DNA from: Bacteroidota bacterium | GTDB lineage: Bacteria; Bacteroidota; Bacteroidia; Chitinophagales; Saprospiraceae | DNA length: 6,019 nucleotides | Direction: 5' to 3' | NCBI GenBank assembly: GCA_024280135.1 | Contig: JAJRQS010000136.1 | Coordinates: 1-6,019 of the forward strand | Part shown: positions 1-5,663 of the stretch, in pieces | Numbering within the stretch: the stretch's first letter is position 1 | Layout: every line of letters begins with the position of its first letter | Position numbers and translations under genes: made by a program | The notes under the pieces: model-generated | What the model saw: the letters and a program-made list of their open reading frames with translations, nothing else | Told to the model about the DNA's origin: nothing | Database searches by the model: none

Positions 1-429
1 CTTCAACATCTGCTTGATCGTCTTATCCGGTTTTTTTTCTTCCTTCAATATTTTTTTGGCAATATTATGCCAGTTGGCAAAACCATTTGGATTGTTTGTA
101 TCCTTTTTGAGAGCAGAAAGTAATGTTACGTACTGCAAAAAATACGGCTTTGCCCCATATCTCCTTAGTTTTAAGGTATTGACAAAAGCGATTACACTAT
201 CCCGCTCTTCAGGCGTGTACAAGCTATTAAACTCGGTGGCAAATAGCTTTTCAGCTTCTTGAACATCTTTACTTTTACTGGTCGTTAAGAAATCGCCAAA
301 AGCGTCCAAGAAAGCAGGATGCTCCAAAGGAAAGGTCTTCTTAGCTTGCGCAAAACTTGTGTTAGAAAAGAGAAGAGCAAAAAAAACAATAGCAATAGAA
401 AATTTTACTTTTGTTGAAATAGTGTACAT
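1..429 (-). CDS. Secreted protein of unknown function, N-terminal 143 residues (runs off the window)
   Basis: The frame is open from an ATG at 429 to base 1, so the C-terminus is missing. Residues 1-27 form a typical Sec signal peptide: Lys7 and Lys9, a hydrophobic core (FSIAIVFFALLF), then NTSFA before Gln28, the usual Bacteroidota cleavage context. The mature part is soluble-looking, rich in Lys, Phe and Leu, with recognisable pieces such as LEHPAFLDAFGDFL, YTPEERDSVIAF and GFANWHNIAKKIL. I do not recognise a domain. It resembles large uncharacterised secreted proteins of Saprospiria-like bacteria, but that is memory rather than a search. The start overlaps the last 25 nt of prmA in another frame, and no other in-frame ATG lies nearby. 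It is therefore probably cotranscribed and perhaps translationally coupled with prmA. There is no Shine-Dalgarno site. Export to the periplasm or outer membrane is inferred from the signal peptide. Confidence 0.85.
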   Translation of the reverse strand, partial: MYTISTKVKFSIAIVFFALLFSNTSFAQAKKTFPLEHPAFLDAFGDFLTTSKSKDVQEAEKLFATEFNSLYTPEERDSVIAFVNTLKLRRYGAKPYFLQYVTLLSALKKDTNNPNGFANWHNIAKKILKEEKKPDKTIKQMLK

Positions 430-1223
430 ACCCAATTGTTTAGTTCTAAATACATGATTTCCTCCAGTCCCAAATCTTGGCATTTTTGGGCAACCTTTTG
501 GTAGTCTTGTTTCATAATACCCGAAAATAATACTTTTCCGGAAGGAGCTAATTTACTTACTAACGGTACCAGATTAGCCAAAATTACATTTCTGTTGATG
601 TTCGCCAAAACTAAGTCGAATGCTACTTCTGATACAACTTCTATACCACCCAGTCTAAAATCAACATCATTAACACCATTTATCGCAAGGTTTTCTTTAC
701 AATTTTCGATGGCAGGCTCCTCTATGTCATTGGCAATGATGACTCCCTTTGCGCCCATTTTCTTCGCAAGAATGGCCAAAATACCCGTTCCAGTCCCAAA
801 ATCCCATATTTTGCCAGTCATCGGAATATGCTCCATCGCCTGTATCATCATGTGGGTTGTTTCGTGGTGTCCCGTCCCAAAAGCCATTTTCGGGTTTATC
901 AAGACTTCGTGTACAAAACCAGGTTTCGCAGCGTGAAAATCTGCATAGATACGGCAAAAGTCGCCTATTTCCACTGGTTTGAAGCCTGCTTCCCACTGGG
1001 CATTCCAATTCTCTTCAGGTATTTCCCTTACGGAAAAAGTAAAGGGAATTTTTTGTTGGGTGGCTATTAATTTTGGCGTAAGCTTGTCTGCACCTTCTCC
1101 TTTCGGCAAATATCCAGAAAAACCCGAGTCGGTAAATTCAACCGCTTCAAACTCCTCTAGGAATAAGGCGTTCAATAACTCTACATCAGCTTCCTCAGCC
1201 AAAAAATCAATAGCGTAGTACAT
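405..1223 (-). CDS. prmA: Ribosomal protein L11 methyltransferase (PrmA)
   Basis: A 272-residue cytoplasmic enzyme that uses S-adenosylmethionine to methylate ribosomal protein L11. The N-terminal substrate-recognition part (residues 1-60, starting MYYAIDFLAEEADVELL) is followed by a linker with WNAQWEAGFKPVEIGDF. The PrmA signature FGTGHHETT is at 115-123, SAM motif I DFGTGTG at 141-147, an acidic residue after motif I at Asp166, and the catalytic-site motif ANINRNV at 207-213. Length and motif order are normal for the family. The frame stays open up to an ATG at 1295, but I chose 1223. Homologues begin at MYYAIDF as far as I recall, and a TATCTTTG promoter box at 1245-1252 lies inside the would-be extension. 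The leader is AT-rich without a Shine-Dalgarno site. The 3' end overlaps the next gene by 25 nt. No damage is visible. Confidence 0.97.
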   Translation of the reverse strand: MYYAIDFLAEEADVELLNALFLEEFEAVEFTDSGFSGYLPKGEGADKLTPKLIATQQKIPFTFSVREIPEENWNAQWEAGFKPVEIGDFCRIYADFHAAKPGFVHEVLINPKMAFGTGHHETTHMMIQAMEHIPMTGKIWDFGTGTGILAILAKKMGAKGVIIANDIEEPAIENCKENLAINGVNDVDFRLGGIEVVSEVAFDLVLANINRNVILANLVPLVSKLAPSGKVLFSGIMKQDYQKVAQKCQDLGLEEIMYLELNNWVCTLFQQK

Positions 1224-1244
1224 AGTGTTTAGTAAATTAATGTG

Positions 1245-1252
1245 CAAAGATA
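1245..1252 (-). promoter_or_regulatory. -7 promoter box of prmA
   Basis: On the minus strand this reads TATCTTTG, an exact match to the Bacteroidota -7 consensus TAnnTTTG. It lies 21 nt upstream of the prmA ATG, leaving a leader of about 15-20 nt. No good TTTG -33 element sits at the usual 19-21 nt spacing; the stretch there is A-rich. The assignment is an inference from consensus and position. Confidence 0.55.
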
Positions 1253-1414
1253 TGAAAATTAATGCTAATGTATTTTTCGTATGAATGCATTGCACAAATT
1301 TGACCCAAGTCGCAAATTAGGTATCGATAACATTAGCGATATAGCAAATGAATAGCGATTACCTGTCGCATAATATTTTTTGATCCACAATTTGTTATAC
1401 ACACTGAATGCACG

Positions 1415-1433
1415 GGCACCTCCTTAAGATGCC
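1415..1433 (-). terminator. Weak hairpin downstream of the M42 gene
   Basis: In minus-strand RNA, GGCATCT pairs with AGGTGCC around a 5-nt loop. All seven pairs form if one G-U wobble is allowed; in plus-strand RNA that pair would be a C-A mismatch, so the fold favours the M42 transcript. It lies about 50 nt past the M42 stop codon. No T-run follows, so it is at best a weak or factor-assisted terminator, and it may be a chance fold. Confidence 0.25.
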
Positions 1434-1481
1434 ACCAAGCGAGGGCTTTCGATACCTAGATTCTTTGGTTCTTCGCTATCC

Positions 1482-2564
1482 TCAATGAAAGTATCTAAAA
1501 TCCATACCGCCTTCTATTTTCCGCAAGGATTCAAAAATCAACTTCGCAGTATTAATGACATCCTCTCTATGCACCATCTCCACTGTCGTATGCATATAGC
1601 GTAACGGTAGCGAAATCAAGGCAGACGGTACACCGCCATTCGAATAAGCGAAAGCATCCGTATCGGTGCCGGTCACTCTCGACGAAGCTTCTCGTTGAAA
1701 AGGAATATCATTGGCTTCTGCTGCCTCTATAATCAAATCCCTTAATGTGTTGTGTACGGCTGGTGCATACGTGACGGTGGGTCCTTTGCCAGCATGGACA
1801 TTTCCTTGTTTTTTGGGCTCCATCATCGGGGTATTCGTATCATGTGTTACATCTACGACGATGGCTACGTCTGGTTGGATGGTTTCAGTTATCATCTGCG
1901 CTCCTCTCAACCCAACTTCCTACTGCACCGCATTGACAATATACAATGAAAAAGGTAAGTCCACTTTTTGTTCTTTTATCATTCGTGCCACTTCCGCGAT
2001 ACAAAAGCCACCTACCCTATTATCCAATGCACGCCCAACAAAGTATTGTTTATTTAGCTCTGTCAATTCATCATCAAAGGTCACTACACTCCCGACATGA
2101 ATGCCCATTTCCAAAACCTCTTCTTTATCTTTCGCTCCTACATCAATAAAAATATTATTCAAACTCGCTTCAAAATCTTTAGACTTTGCTTTACGCACGT
2201 GGATAGCAGGCCATCCAAATATACCTTTTACAATTCCTTTCTTGGTAAAAATATTGACTCTTTTCGCAGGCGCGATGACGGGATCGGAGCCACCATTACG
2301 AATCACACTCAAAAAACCTTTTTCGCTGATGTAGTTGACATACCAAGATATTTCGTCGGCATGCCCTTCTATCACGACCTTATAGTCCTTCCCTGGATTG
2401 ATAATGGCATAAGCAGTGCCATAATTATCCAATTTCCATTCGTCAATATAAGGTTTCAGGTAGTCCAACCACATTTTTTGCCCTTCTGCTTCATAGCCAG
2501 TCGGAGAAAAATTATTCAAATAGTTATAAAAGAACTTTGTCGATACATCATCAAAAATAGCCAT
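1482..2564 (-). pseudogene. M42-family metallo-aminopeptidase gene interrupted by an in-frame TAG at the catalytic glutamate
   Basis: Read through one TAG (1920-1922), this is a 360-codon gene, the normal length for M42 (glutamyl aminopeptidase/endoglucanase-like) cytosolic, two-metal aminopeptidases that form large oligomers. Every expected active-site residue is present: His68 and Asp70 in EGHADE, Asp181 in RALDNR, the metal-ligand Glu216, Asp238 in VVDVTHDT and His325 in RYMHTTVE. The family motif VQEEVGLRGA reads VQ-stop-EVGLRGA here, so codon 215, the general-base glutamate, is replaced by TAG. GAG to TAG is one base change and the frame is otherwise unbroken. Without readthrough the products are a 214-residue piece lacking half the active site and, at most, an untranslated 3' half. 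I chose the ATG at 2564 (MAIFDDVS); an in-frame ATG at 2576 would add MTLI. The gene has its own promoter and is divergent from blaI. A recent null mutation, a sequence error or, less likely, stop-codon readthrough could explain it. Confidence 0.92.
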
Positions 2565-2634
2565 TATTAGGGTCATTTGGTTAAAACCTACCCAATTAAA
2601 AGGGTAAATATAAATAGTTTTCTTAGGGTGTGGG

Positions 2635-2642
2635 CAAAGATA
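2635..2642 (-). promoter_or_regulatory. -7 promoter box of the M42 aminopeptidase gene
   Basis: The minus strand reads TATCTTTG, identical to the box in front of prmA and matching TAnnTTTG. It is 70 nt upstream of the ATG at 2564. No clear TTTG occurs at -33; the spacer is T-rich. The resulting leader of about 65 nt contains a 5-bp inverted repeat, TACCC (2589-2593) and GGGTA (2602-2606), of unknown meaning. Confidence 0.5.
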
Positions 2643-2682
2643 GAAAAAATCGGAAAAAAAAGGGACTTGTCGGGGTATTTCT

Positions 2683-2700
2683 ATTTTGCTTGCGCAAAAT
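2683..2700. repeat. Inverted repeat ATTTTGC-N4-GCAAAAT
   Basis: Perfect 7-nt arms at 2683-2689 and 2694-2700 lie between the two divergent promoters. The right part contains the 8-nt palindrome TTGCGCAA (2690-2697), embedded in a 12-nt word, GCTTGCGCAAAA, that occurs twice more in the window (344-355 and 3463-3474). It could be a second regulator site in this shared control region or just an instance of a genome-wide word. Confidence 0.4.
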
Positions 2701-2706
2701 ACTGGC

Positions 2707-2729
2707 TAAGTTTGCATTTTCCAAACTTA
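2707..2729. promoter_or_regulatory. Candidate operator for the BlaI-type repressor
   Basis: A perfect 8-nt inverted repeat, TAAGTTTG (2707-2714), 7-nt spacer, CAAACTTA (2722-2729), covers the -33 element of the blaI promoter. BlaI/MecI repressors bind dyads over their own promoters as dimers and shut down their own operon, so position and symmetry fit autoregulation. The bases differ from the TACA/TGTA core of the staphylococcal operators, so assignment is by position, not by sequence match. Confidence 0.45.
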
Positions 2730-2742
2730 TAACGTATCTTTA
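2711..2742 (+). promoter_or_regulatory. Promoter of the blaI-M56 operon
   Basis: TTTG at 2711-2714 and TATCTTTA at 2735-2742 are separated by 20 nt, close to the Bacteroidota consensus TTTG-N19-TAnnTTTG with one mismatch in the last base. Transcription would start near 2746-2750, giving a leader of about 20-24 nt to the ATG at 2770. This is the most complete promoter in the window. Confidence 0.6.
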
Positions 2743-2769
2743 CGCTATAAAATGAAAATAACGATACCA

Positions 2770-3132
2770 ATGAAAAAATTAACAGCCACCGAAGAGCAAA
2801 TCATGCAAATGATTTGGGATGCATCAGAGCCCATAATGATTCGGCAAATAATCGAGCAACTACCCAAACCTAGTCCGCCTCACTCGACCATCTCATCGGT
2901 TGTTCGCATATTAGAAAGAAAAGGCTTCGTAGATCACAAGACGTATGGTCGCACGCATGTTTATTTTCCAATAATCAAAAAAGAATCATATACTAAGCGA
3001 TCTATTTCGGCTTTGATCAAAGATTACTTTAAAGGTTCACCAACGGCTCTGGTTTCCTTTCTGATTCAGGAGAAACAACTAGACGAAAAAGAATTAAATG
3101 AATTATTAAACAAAATGGAGGATCATGACTAA
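2770..3132 (+). CDS. BlaI/MecI/CopY-family transcriptional repressor
   Basis: A 120-residue DNA-binding repressor. Residues 1-65 are the winged helix-turn-helix: LTATEEQIMQMIWDASEPIMIRQI, then the recognition helix region HSTISSVVRILERKGFV (38-54), with the wing around GRTHVYF (60-66). Residues 70-117 are the helical dimerisation part ending QLDEKELNELLNKM. Length is normal for the family. An earlier in-frame ATG at 2752 would add MKITIP, but it lies only a few bases past the predicted transcription start. The family usually begins directly with a short Met-x-x-Leu-Thr stretch, so 2770 is preferred. The stop overlaps the start of the M56 gene by 8 nt, pointing to coupled translation. By analogy with BlaI/BlaR1 it should repress this operon, and possibly other genes, until relieved by the partner peptidase. 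Its inducer is unknown; nothing here shows a beta-lactamase link. Confidence 0.93.
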   Translation: MKKLTATEEQIMQMIWDASEPIMIRQIIEQLPKPSPPHSTISSVVRILERKGFVDHKTYGRTHVYFPIIKKESYTKRSISALIKDYFKGSPTALVSFLIQEKQLDEKELNELLNKMEDHD

Positions 3133-4534
3133 CCTACCCATCATTTTAGAAATATCCATCCAATGGAGTATTTGGCTCGCTTTGTATTATTTATTATTGC
3201 GGCGGCATACTTTCTTCTCTGCAAACCGTATGTACTTACTGGGCACGTTAGTAATGGGCATGGTTTTACCTTTTGTCCATTTTCAATACCCGGTTCTACA
3301 AGAAGCTGGATATGTATTGACATTGCCTGAAATCACCATCATGAGCACGCCCACTCTGACACAATACACCCCCACAACAAACTGGATATCAATCATTTAT
3401 AAAACAGGAGTCACACTTTTTAGTTTAGCATTCTTGTTTAATATCGGCAAGCTACTTTTTTCGCTTGCGCAAAATAAGAAACAAAAACAGGGCGGGTTTT
3501 GGTTAGTCGAACTCCCAAATAAGACTGCACCTTTTTCCTTTTTTAATTACATTTTTGTTTTCCGAAAGGAAGCCTATCAAGAAGAAGAATGGAATCAAAT
3601 TCTCTTACACGAACAGACTCATGGACACTTGCTCCATTCATTAGACATCCTATTTGTCGAAATATTAAAAATAGTTTTTTGGTTTAATCCACTGATTTAT
3701 TTATACAAAATAGCGCTACGCGATGTACACGAATTTCAGGCAGATAATGCCACTACCCAAAGACATAATAAAAAAGAATATAGTCGATTATTATTTCGGC
3801 ACACGCAATCCGGAATGCAAGTGCCATTCACCAGTAATTTCATTTCTTCACAATTAAAAAAACGAATTAAAATGTTAACTAACAAACGATCTAACCCCAC
3901 GGCAATGTACCGTTATTTACTTGCACTCCCACTTCTTGTTTTATTATTTTTTGTCAGTTGCACAGAAGATATTAAAACAGAAATGCGAGATTTAGTCGAT
4001 GAATCTAAACAAGAAACACTAATAGAGAAAGTAAAATCACAGAATGACAAAAGTGCCAACAAAGTCTTGACGCCTAATGAACGAAAAGAAGCAAAGGCAT
4101 CAAATAAGGAAATCAAAACAGACGCAACTGAAATTGAGCAAATAAAGTCTCCCAGCGCTCCTGTAGCTAAAGAGGTTTATCGAGCAGTAGAGGAAATGCC
4201 TATATTTGAAGGTTGTACTGAAACAGCTGGAAAAAATAGACTTGACCCATGCACCGAAGAAGCTTTACTTAAATTTATTTACAGCAAGATTCAATACCCG
4301 AAATCGTCAAGGAAAGCAGGCGTAGAAGGTCGAGCCATCGCAGAATTCATCGTGAATACTTATGGAAAGATTGAAGCAATCAGAATTCTCCGGTCTGCAG
4401 ATAAAGCAACAGGAGAAGAAGTAATACGAGTACTTAATGAAATGAATGGAGAGGTCACATGGAAACCCGGTAAGAAGGCTGGAGTACCTGTAAAAGTACA
4501 ATACATTCTACCTGTTATGTTTAAGTTGCAATAA
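3125..4534 (+). CDS. M56-family (BlaR1-like) membrane metallopeptidase with C-terminal TonB domain
   Basis: A 469-residue inner-membrane protein. Hydrophobic segments lie near 5-25, 36-53, 90-114, 172-195 and 262-278. The zinc peptidase motif HEQTH is at 162-166, and the downstream ligand is probably Glu203 in VHEFQAD. After the last membrane segment (ending VSC at 277-279) comes a charged, low-complexity linker rich in Lys, Glu and Ser (280-350). Next is the Bacteroidota-type lead-in EEMPIFEGC (356-364) with a second Cys at 376. A TonB C-terminal fold fills 385-469: KIQYP, then VEGRAIAEFIVNTYGKIEAI, then WKPGKKAGVPVKVQYILPVMF. M56 peptidases of the BlaR1/MecR1 type sense a signal and trigger cleavage of the cognate repressor; the TonB domain suggests contact with outer-membrane or periplasmic partners. 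The gene overlaps blaI by 8 nt, with GGAGG only 3 nt before the ATG. No penicillin-binding sensor domain is present, so antibiotic sensing cannot be assumed. Confidence 0.93.
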   Translation: MTNLPIILEISIQWSIWLALYYLLLRRHTFFSANRMYLLGTLVMGMVLPFVHFQYPVLQEAGYVLTLPEITIMSTPTLTQYTPTTNWISIIYKTGVTLFSLAFLFNIGKLLFSLAQNKKQKQGGFWLVELPNKTAPFSFFNYIFVFRKEAYQEEEWNQILLHEQTHGHLLHSLDILFVEILKIVFWFNPLIYLYKIALRDVHEFQADNATTQRHNKKEYSRLLFRHTQSGMQVPFTSNFISSQLKKRIKMLTNKRSNPTAMYRYLLALPLLVLLFFVSCTEDIKTEMRDLVDESKQETLIEKVKSQNDKSANKVLTPNERKEAKASNKEIKTDATEIEQIKSPSAPVAKEVYRAVEEMPIFEGCTETAGKNRLDPCTEEALLKFIYSKIQYPKSSRKAGVEGRAIAEFIVNTYGKIEAIRILRSADKATGEEVIRVLNEMNGEVTWKPGKKAGVPVKVQYILPVMFKLQ

Positions 4535-4536
4535 AA

Positions 4537-4578
4537 AGAAAAGGCTATCTCCTAAAAAGTGAGATAGCCTTTTTTTTA
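4537..4578. terminator. Bidirectional intrinsic terminator
   Basis: An 11-bp perfect stem, AAGGCTATCTC (4541-4551) with GAGATAGCCTT (4561-4571), closes a 9-nt loop and is followed by an unbroken T-run to 4577. On the other strand the A-rich left flank (4533-4542) gives a T-rich tail with one interruption. The element begins just after the M56 stop codon and faces the convergent minus-strand remnant, so it can serve both transcripts. Confidence 0.93.
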
Positions 4579-4592
4579 CCGAATATCAAACT

Positions 4593-5531
4593 TTACAATC
4601 GCTCACACACTTCAACTTTTAGATCATCTACCCAGACGGTAGAAGGATGATTATTCGTAATATACACATGAAGCATATCATCGGTTTTAAAGCCTTTGGG
4701 AATGCGGTAATAAAAATACACTTCTCCCCAGCATCGCATAATCCATTTTTGTTTTCCCAAAAACCTTCCAATAATAAGCATTTGAGGCATATTCGGTACT
4801 AGAGATACCCCATCTTTCTTGATAAGTTTGGAAGATATTTAATCCCGAGAAAAATACAACTAAAACTAAAAATACGATTTTACTCCACTTTTTCGCGAAA
4901 GCAAATGAAACAAAATAGCCTAATGGAAATGCCAATAAAGCATAAGGCCCCACCATCGGTCTTGAGCCAAATGAATTAATATAAAACCAATTGTGCCAAC
5001 TATACACAACAAAGATATAAACAGGCAAAAACAATATTACGGGCCACAACCAAGTTTTCTTTTTGAATAAAAAACGTATCCCCAACAAAGCAAAAATCAT
5101 AATAGGGGTGTACCTCAACCACCCATTTTTACCGTCCGTCAGCCCTCCCCAAATATGAGGATTAGAAAAATCAAAACCTTCATTTCGATAACTATAATAA
5201 AGCCATTGTCCAGCAACCGTCTTCCAATATAGCAACTGAGGAACACTCGCCAAGGCAAAGAAAAACACCGCTAATAATAATTGTGCCCAATACTTTTTAA
5301 ATACAGTCATTCTTGATGTTACAGCTTGCCTATCCGTCATACCATAAAATATAGGAATAACCATTGCCCATATATCCGTAGGGCGAATAATCGTTATCAT
5401 CCCACCCCTAAAGCCTATTAAAATAGCCATTGTCCAGTTGGGATTGGCATACCATCTTTCTGTTGCATAAATCAATAAAGCATTAATAACAAGACCCCTT
5501 GTATCAATTTATTTGTATCGTTTTTCTTCAT
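4593..5531 (-). pseudogene. Broken polytopic membrane protein gene, glycosyltransferase-like
   Basis: Three pieces in order lie on the minus strand. (1) ATG at 5531, preceded by AGGGGATA, encodes MKKNDTNKLIQGVLLLMLY and stops at 5472. (2) A frame open from about 5508 to 4687 encodes a membrane-spanning block with an IRPTD motif, WLYYSYRNEGFDF, GWLRYTP, SWHNWFYINSFGSRP and YYWKVFGKTK, with about six hydrophobic segments. (3) The frame ending at 4593 encodes a soluble tail, GEVYFYYRIPKGFK through STVWVDDLKVEV, like the end of a beta-sandwich domain. Going from piece 2 to piece 3 needs one base skipped, most simply in GGGG (4726-4729). Going from piece 1 to piece 2 needs a frame change near 5475-5495. 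Related GT-C-like proteins, as I recall them, exceed 450 residues and carry an N-terminal half with catalytic acidic residues that is absent here, so a large internal deletion at the 5' junction is likely. The class assignment rests on overall look, not on a catalytic motif. Probably non-functional. Confidence 0.72.
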
Positions 5532-5540
5532 TATCCCCTA

Positions 5541-5553
5541 GTTTACCGTAAAC
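5541..5553. repeat. Palindrome GTTTAC-C-GTAAAC
   Basis: Perfect 6-nt arms around one base, lying between the -7 boxes (5558-5575) and the ATG (5531) of the broken membrane-protein gene. Its position in the leader suggests an operator or a short hairpin, but no matching regulator is encoded nearby and no second copy was seen in the window. Confidence 0.4.
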
Positions 5554-5557
5554 AACT

Positions 5558-5575
5558 CAAAGGTACTCAAAGATA
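5558..5575 (-). promoter_or_regulatory. Tandem -7 boxes upstream of the broken membrane-protein gene
   Basis: On the minus strand TATCTTTG (5568-5575) and TACCTTTG (5558-5565) both match TAnnTTTG. They sit in two adjacent copies of a 10-nt repeat (plus strand CTCAAAGGTA 5556-5565, CTCAAAGATA 5566-5575). A TTTG lies 23 nt upstream of the first box, farther than ideal. Start-to-ATG distance would be roughly 20-35 nt, so the promoter seems to have outlived the gene. Confidence 0.45.
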
Positions 5576-5663
5576 ACATACTCTATCCGAACACTTTTCA
5601 AATTACATCGGCGATACCAAAACAATTTACCGAAATACGAATTTAATAGCCAAAGAAATCATC

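Larger units (their letters stand above)
1224..1481. other. Intergenic region between prmA and the M42 gene
   Basis: This 258-nt stretch has no convincing gene. From the prmA side it holds the prmA promoter box, then an AT-rich segment with two TAGCGAT words (1334-1340 and 1353-1359) and the palindrome TATCGATA (1322-1329). A 10-nt inverted repeat, TAGGTATCGA (1318-1327) and TCGATACCTA (1449-1458), brackets most of it. A small hairpin that forms only in minus-strand RNA lies at 1415-1433. A 26-codon minus-strand reading frame (1333-1413, GTG start) has an exact AAGGAGGT in front of it but no recognisable product. Confidence 0.6.
5532..5663. other. Divergent intergenic region before the FAH-family gene
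   Basis: These 132 nt contain the minus-strand promoter boxes and palindrome described separately. For the plus-strand FAH gene I find no good TTTG-N19-TAnnTTTG pair and no Shine-Dalgarno site; the 30 nt before its ATG are simply AT-rich. Confidence 0.5.

Noticed and set aside
14..262. 82-codon plus-strand frame at the left edge
   Set aside because: It is antisense to the secreted-protein gene, whose signal peptide and composition look genuine.
595..1218. Several plus-strand and second minus-strand reading frames across prmA
   Set aside because: They lie inside a well-conserved gene in other frames, have no start signals and show no recognisable protein.
1224..1295. Longer prmA starting at an ATG at 1295
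   Set aside because: The extra 24 residues are unlike PrmA N-termini, and the likely promoter box lies inside them.
1417..1426. CACCTCCTTA, identical to the 3' end of 16S rRNA in the plus strand
   Set aside because: The match ends abruptly: the bases before it do not fit the conserved 16S 3' helix, so it is not an rRNA end or fragment.
1482..1910. The 3' half of the M42 gene as an independent small gene
   Set aside because: It is in frame with the 5' half, separated only by TAG, and its first residues complete the EVGLRGAQMI motif. No promoter or ribosome site precedes it.
1711..2570. Plus-strand frames opposite the M42 gene (up to 157 codons)
   Set aside because: The minus strand carries all M42 active-site motifs; these are antisense shadows.
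2752..2769. Upstream ATG for the BlaI-type repressor
   Set aside because: It would sit within a few bases of the predicted transcription start and adds residues not typical of the family.
3960..3963. Lipoprotein signal at Cys279 of the M56 protein
   Set aside because: The Cys follows an internal membrane segment, not an N-terminal signal peptide, so lipidation is unlikely.
4731..4790. N-terminal part of a 65-codon frame starting at 4790 as a separate gene
   Set aside because: Its first 20 or so codons are the out-of-frame reading of the membrane protein; only the part after about 4729 looks like real coding sequence and belongs to the broken gene.
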